64,000 nt of DNA from Amoebidium appalachense (taxonomy: Eukaryota > Ichthyosporea): the NCBI GenBank assembly GCA_963693365.1, contig CAVNZM010000003.1, forward strand, positions 13,578,001 to 13,642,000, written 5' to 3'. The position numbers were made by a program, and so were the translations under genes. The notes beneath the pieces were generated by a model, which made no database searches, was not told where the DNA came from, and worked only from the letters and a program-made list of their open reading frames with translations. Below, piece after piece: positions 60,071 through 64,000 of the stretch (position 1 is its first letter; each line of letters opens with the position of its first letter).

Positions 60071-60788
60071 TCCCCACTCAAGGGGTTGAAGTTTGTGTTC
60101 TCGTGTCTGTTGATGTGACGGTAGATGAGGTCCAAACACAGGAGGGGGCCGTCACACTCAAGTTTCCCCACTCGAGGATGCAAACCGAAGATCCTTGAGG
60201 TGGGAAGGAGAGAATCAAAACTGAAGAGGCACACAACGACGGTTGCCTCTGAAGACTCGGAACAATAAATCATGGTGGTTATCGTCGATATATATTTATA
60301 GAGGAAACACTAGTGTATGTGTGACGTGTTGGTGGCTAATGGTTTATACTGGGGACCACCCAGGTAAACACAAGGCATGAACATCTTGTGGACTGATTTA
60401 TAGACTGGTTGTCAACCAGTTAAGACACGGGGAAGGTGCATCCCGTGGACTAGGTTTAGACTGGCAGTCAACCAGCACGCCATGGCTATAGATAATTATT
60501 TATACTGGGACGCCATCCCAGTTCGACATATATATAAAGTCGAATATAGAAGAAAACCAATATATATGGTGGGATATGAATATAAATAAACGACGGATGG
60601 TGGAGAATAATCCCCACTGAAGATGCACACACATGACGATGTAAGACAGAGTCCCCACTGATGAAGAGAAACGATGAGGAGTAGTAGACTTTCGTTCGGA
60701 GGCATCTTGAACACCGTAGGTGTGTCAACTGCTGTCCAGGGCCCCAACCTACTCAGAAACCACTCGATGATGAACACCAGTGCACGGG

Positions 60789-62648
60789 TCAGTCACGGAG
60801 ACTGAGGTTGGCACGGTGTCTGTCGTGGGCCGGACCAGCCAGAGGCTTGGTGAAGATGTCGGCCAGGTTCTTCTTGGTGTCGATGTAGGTGACAGTGACG
60901 TCCCCACTGTTGATGTAGTCCTTGGTGTTGAAGTAACGAACGGCAATGTGCTTGGTCCGGTGCTTGATGGTGTTGGAGTGGACCAGAGCAATGGTGGACT
61001 GATTGTCACAGTACACGGGGGTGGGCTCGGTCATGGGGTAGCCCAGCTCCTTTAGTAGATCACGGTGCCATACAACATCTTGCACGGCAGCATTGAGGGC
61101 CAGGAGCTCGGCCTCACAGGTGGAAGTTGCAGTGATCGTCTGCAGCTTGGAGTGGTAGGTGACGGGGGTGCCTTCGAGGAGGATGACGTACCCAGACGTG
61201 GAACGACGGGTGGTGGGGCAACCAGCAAAGTCAGAATCCGAGTAGCACTCAAGGATGGGCACCTTGCTGTTGGGGGCCTTCTTCTTGTAGTAGAGGCCGA
61301 GGTTGATGGTGCCGAGCAGGTAACGAACGACACGGAGGAGAAGCTCCCAGGCAGTCTTGGTGGGCTTGGAGCTGAATCGGCCGAGGTAGCCAATGGCATA
61401 CGAGATGTCAGGCCGGGAGCACCGAGCAACCCACAGCAGACGGCCGAGGAGTTCACGGTAGGGGACGGTGGTGGGCAGGGATGAGAGGGAGGCCTCGTTG
61501 ATGATGGTGCCCACGGGAATAGGGGTGGCCTTAGGCTTGGCATCGACCAGGTTGAAGTCGGTGATGATGTCCTTGATGTAGGAGGACTGCAGCAGCTTGA
61601 GGGAGTCACGGGTGTACAGCAGTTGGGTGCCGAGGAAGATGTCTGGCAGACCGACCTTGCACTCGGCAGACTTCGTGATGTGACGAACAAGCCCCTGCAT
61701 GATGGTGGAGTGCCGTGTGCAGGTGATGATGGCATCATCAACGTAGTTGCCCGAACGGATGATGTGCCCGTTGGGGAACTGACGGAAGTAGACACACGGA
61801 TCGGAACGGAGACGGGTGAGGCCGTGGGCAATGAGAATGGAGTTGAAGAACTCGTACCATGCCAGGGATGCCTGCTTGAGTCCGTAGATGGCCTTCTTGA
61901 GTTTCCAGACTTTGTGTTCATTGCCAGGGAGGATAAAACCAGGAGGTTGCTCCATGTACAAAGTCTCGTCGAGGGGGCTGTTGAGGAAGGCCGTGCTGAT
62001 GTCGAGTTGATGGATCTCGTGGTCCTGTTGCACACCGAGGGCAAGCAGGGCACGGACGGAGGAGGACATGACGACGGGGGAAGAGTTTTCACCGTAGTCA
62101 ACACCGTAGACTTGGGTGAAACCCTTGGCCACACCACGACGCTTGATCTTGGTGTCACCAGCAGAGTTGAGGACCTTCTCCGTGACAATCCACTTGAATC
62201 GGATGATGTTGGCATCGGAGGGGGGCTCAACTACGTCGAAGATGTCCTTGTCGATGAAAGCCTTGTACTCGGCAGTGAGGGCAGTCACCACTTCATCACC
62301 CTTGGTGCCGGAGCACAGCTTCTGAATTGACCGGGGCAGCTGAGACACATCAAGGCTGGGTCGGGAGATGCTCACCATAGCCATGGCAGGCCGGGAGGAG
62401 AGACGGGAGGAACGACGGGGGACGGTACGGACGGGCTCAGGGGCCGGGGGGGTGTCTGGGACAGACACTCGGTGGTCGGGGATGGGGGCCTGGAAGCCAG
62501 GGATGGGTGCCGTGTTGAGGGGGGAGTCGGATAACACGGGGCTGGACGGGGCCGAGTGGAACTCCGGAGACCCAGGACGAACCGGGGTGAGATGACCAGG
62601 TACGTGGTCATTGACGGCAGGGGCCGGCAGCAGGGGTTGCTGGCCGGT
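60789..62648 (-). CDS. copia B reverse transcriptase / RNase H
   Basis: Open from the G run at 62649 to 60789; first Met at 62537 gives 582 residues. Ty1/copia RT motifs in order: RFKWIVTEKVLN, RRGVAKGFTQVYGVDY, HQLDISTAFLNSPLDE, YGLKQASLAWYEFF and the catalytic GNYVDDAIIT. RNase H: CYSDSDFAGCPTTRRS, STCEAELLALNAAV, VYCDNQSTIAL, NLADIFTKPLAG. No stop or indel is seen in the domains. It would copy element RNA in particles. The Pro-rich N-terminal linker meets a 13-base G run where the frame changes from integrase. Confidence 0.92.
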   Translation of the reverse strand, partial: TGQQPLLPAPAVNDHVPGHLTPVRPGSPEFHSAPSSPVLSDSPLNTAPIPGFQAPIPDHRVSVPDTPPAPEPVRTVPRRSSRLSSRPAMAMVSISRPSLDVSQLPRSIQKLCSGTKGDEVVTALTAEYKAFIDKDIFDVVEPPSDANIIRFKWIVTEKVLNSAGDTKIKRRGVAKGFTQVYGVDYGENSSPVVMSSSVRALLALGVQQDHEIHQLDISTAFLNSPLDETLYMEQPPGFILPGNEHKVWKLKKAIYGLKQASLAWYEFFNSILIAHGLTRLRSDPCVYFRQFPNGHIIRSGNYVDDAIITCTRHSTIMQGLVRHITKSAECKVGLPDIFLGTQLLYTRDSLKLLQSSYIKDIITDFNLVDAKPKATPIPVGTIINEASLSSLPTTVPYRELLGRLLWVARCSRPDISYAIGYLGRFSSKPTKTAWELLLRVVRYLLGTINLGLYYKKKAPNSKVPILECYSDSDFAGCPTTRRSTSGYVILLEGTPVTYHSKLQTITATSTCEAELLALNAAVQDVVWHRDLLKELGYPMTEPTPVYCDNQSTIALVHSNTIKHRTKHIAVRYFNTKDYINSGDVTVTYIDTKKNLADIFTKPLAGPAHDRHRANLSLRD

Positions 62649-64000
62649 GGGGGGGGGGGGGTGGGTGGAGCCACGGGGGCAGGTACACGACGGGGGGAAT
62701 GACGGATAATCACCGACGGAATTTCATCGTCATCGGAATTGGAATTTCCGGAATGCAGGGATGGATCGGTTGAGGTCGTCTGATTGGTGGCCTGCACAGA
62801 AATCTGATTGGATGCCGTGGTGAATTGTGATTCGTCGAAGACGACATCGCGGTAGAGGTTGACCGTGTTGCCACGTAGATTCATGATCTTGTGGGCTTTG
62901 TTGGTGATATCCCAGCCCACGTAGGTGCCGAGTTGGGGGGCGGGTTGGTGCAATGGTAAGATCTCTGCGTGTCAAGCTCAAAGTCGCAGGATCGATCCTG
63001 GTTACTTCCGATTTTTTCTGCCTCGACGGTCCACCGGTCTGGCCGCCCCCTAGAAGCCATCACCCCAGACCACGTCAAAGCAGCACCACCAATTTGTTAT
63101 CACCCGGCCGTAAGACATGACGTCATGAACAGCACCGGCCCTCTGACGTCGACGGCGCGCCGCTTGGGCATCCCGGCCCAACGTTCAAGTGGGAGACCAA
63201 TCCGAGTCACCGGCCACGGTTCGGGTCAGCGTCCTGGGCATGGGGTCTTCCCCCTTTCAAGTCTTTATGTTTGTGTATGTGTCCCGGGTCGCTCCCGGCT
63301 GGTGTTGTTAAAGTGAGCTGTGCTCACTTCCCCACTAGCGTTGCTGCGGCTAGAACCGTGGGATAAGGCGTAACTAAAAATAGTGCCAGTTGGGGTCAAA
63401 TTAGAATCCTGACTTATGAGTGTGCTATACAGTACGATCTGTGTCTGGGCGGAAGACGGTAAGCTCCCCTGAGGCAGTGCCTCGCCGGGAGTGAAACGGG
63501 ATAAAATAAAAAAAATAGGTGCCGAGTTTGACGGTAGAGGCCAACTTGTCTCGTTTGGATGCAGGGACGTGTACATAGGCTGGGCAGCCGAACACGTGCA
63601 GGTGGGAGATGTCAGGCTTGACACCGTAGAAAATTTCAAACGGTGTACGGCCATTGGCAGCTCTGGCCGGGGTCACGTTGATGATGTAGGCAGCATGCTT
63701 GAGAGCAGCTCCCCACAGCTTGGGGGAAAGGGAGTCGGCCTTGTCCTGATGAAGGAAGCACCGAACGATCTCCTGCAGATCCCTCATCTTACGTTCAACG
63801 AAGCCGTTGAGTTGGGGGCAGTCAACCGGGGCAAATTCCTGAATGATGCCCTTGGACTGGCAGTACTGCTCCATAGCATGGGAGGTGAACTCGGACCCAG
63901 AGTCTGAACGGAAGTGGGTCACCACCTTGTCGGGTTGCTTGTCAGTAGTCTCAACCAGGGCCTTGACGTATTCGAGAGTTTCGGATCGATCACGGAGGAG
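62649..64000 (-). pseudogene. copia B integrase C-terminal half, interrupted by SINE
   Basis: From the window edge: HFRSDSGSEFTSHAMEQYC (catalytic Asp in the SDSGSEF motif), QLNGFVERKMRDLQE (catalytic Glu), KLWGAALKHAAYIIN, FGCPAYVHVP, to STVKLGTY at 63528. There the SINE intervenes. The frame resumes GTYVGWDITNKAHKI at 62934 and runs through an Asp-rich linker (SNSDDDEIPSVII) to the G run. The insert plus one target copy is 594 bases, a multiple of three, but it carries stops. Confidence 0.88.
62935..63515 (+). mobile_element. tRNA-derived SINE
   Basis: 581 bp flanked by a perfect 13-bp target duplication TAGGTGCCGAGTT (62922-62934 and 63516-63528). The head has a pol III A box (TGGTGCAATGGTAAG, about 62945) and B box (GGATCGATCC, about 62989) at tRNA-like spacing. 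A long unique body follows, and the tail is GATAAAATAAAAAAAA. No protein. It depends on a LINE for movement. Confidence 0.92.

Larger units (their letters stand above)
60071..64000 (-). mobile_element. copia B internal region (partial)
   Basis: Same LTR family as copia A. 60071-60788 is a 3' untranslated part of about 700 bp with no gene. RT-RNase H, linker and the last half of integrase follow to the window edge. A SINE is inserted in integrase. Confidence 0.92.

Noticed and set aside
54724-62661. Programmed frameshift common to copia B and C
   Set aside because: The two copies need different shifts (11 and 13 C), so a fixed programmed event is not supported.
62941-63012. A tRNA gene
   Set aside because: It has A and B boxes but no sound cloverleaf, and it is the head of a 581-bp unit with target duplications, i.e. 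a SINE.

Overview
This is a eukaryotic, intron-bearing nuclear window made almost entirely of nested retrotransposons and simple repeats. Host-like sequence has GT-AG introns that are strongly pyrimidine-rich on the coding strand and full of long C homopolymers and (CA)n runs. That style, together with copia elements, tyrosine-recombinase (YR) retrotransposons and a chromodomain gypsy, suggests a protist and recalls a plasmodial slime mould such as Physarum. This is inference only. No tRNA, rRNA or CRISPR locus is seen.

Layout: 1-2488 is the 5' part of a copia element (copia A, minus) with its 5' LTR. A 255-bp MITE-like element (2499-2753) and CA repeats follow. 3427-21377 is a three-level nest: YR-1 (minus) was split by a chromodomain gypsy (5127-17638, minus, 5-bp target duplication GCCGG), and the gypsy was split by YR-2 (8449-13900, plus). 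YR-3 (22477-26374) lies inside a 5'-truncated LINE copy. LINE-a (27943-32476, minus) carries ORF1 and an endonuclease-RT ORF2. YR-4 (34149-38163, 3'-truncated) sits in a diverged copia-type LTR, and YR-5 (38528-42517, minus) follows. 42518-46264 is simple repeat and unassigned sequence. 46265-46785 is a truncated LINE, followed by a small six-exon host gene (46998-49850). 49851-53228 is mostly simple repeat. 53229-55366 is a decayed copia (copia C). 55363-58462 is a 183-bp satellite array containing a solo LTR and a LINE 3' end. Host exons at 58496-59161 are cut off by copia B (59162 to window end, minus), which itself carries a tRNA-derived SINE (62935-63515).

The five YR elements share one plan: A1 (about 350 bp, TATA plus CCAAT-type motifs) - gag - RT/RNase H - tyrosine recombinase - B1 (89 bp) - A2 - 130-bp spacer - B2, i.e. 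split direct repeats as in Ngaro/PAT-type elements. Two occupied sites can be compared with uninterrupted sequence, and both show insertion without target duplication. Two SDR subfamilies exist. YR-3 and YR-5 share the same RT deletion, so they look like a non-autonomous lineage that keeps Gag and recombinase genes. YR-4 has the RT and is a mosaic of the two subfamilies.

Almost every element carries at least one disabling change, and many of these sit in homopolymers or dinucleotide runs. Intact long frames that stand out are gag of YR-1, YR-3 and YR-4, RT/RNase H of YR-4, the recombinases of YR-2 and YR-5, gypsy integrase, LINE ORF1 and the copia B RT-RNase H.
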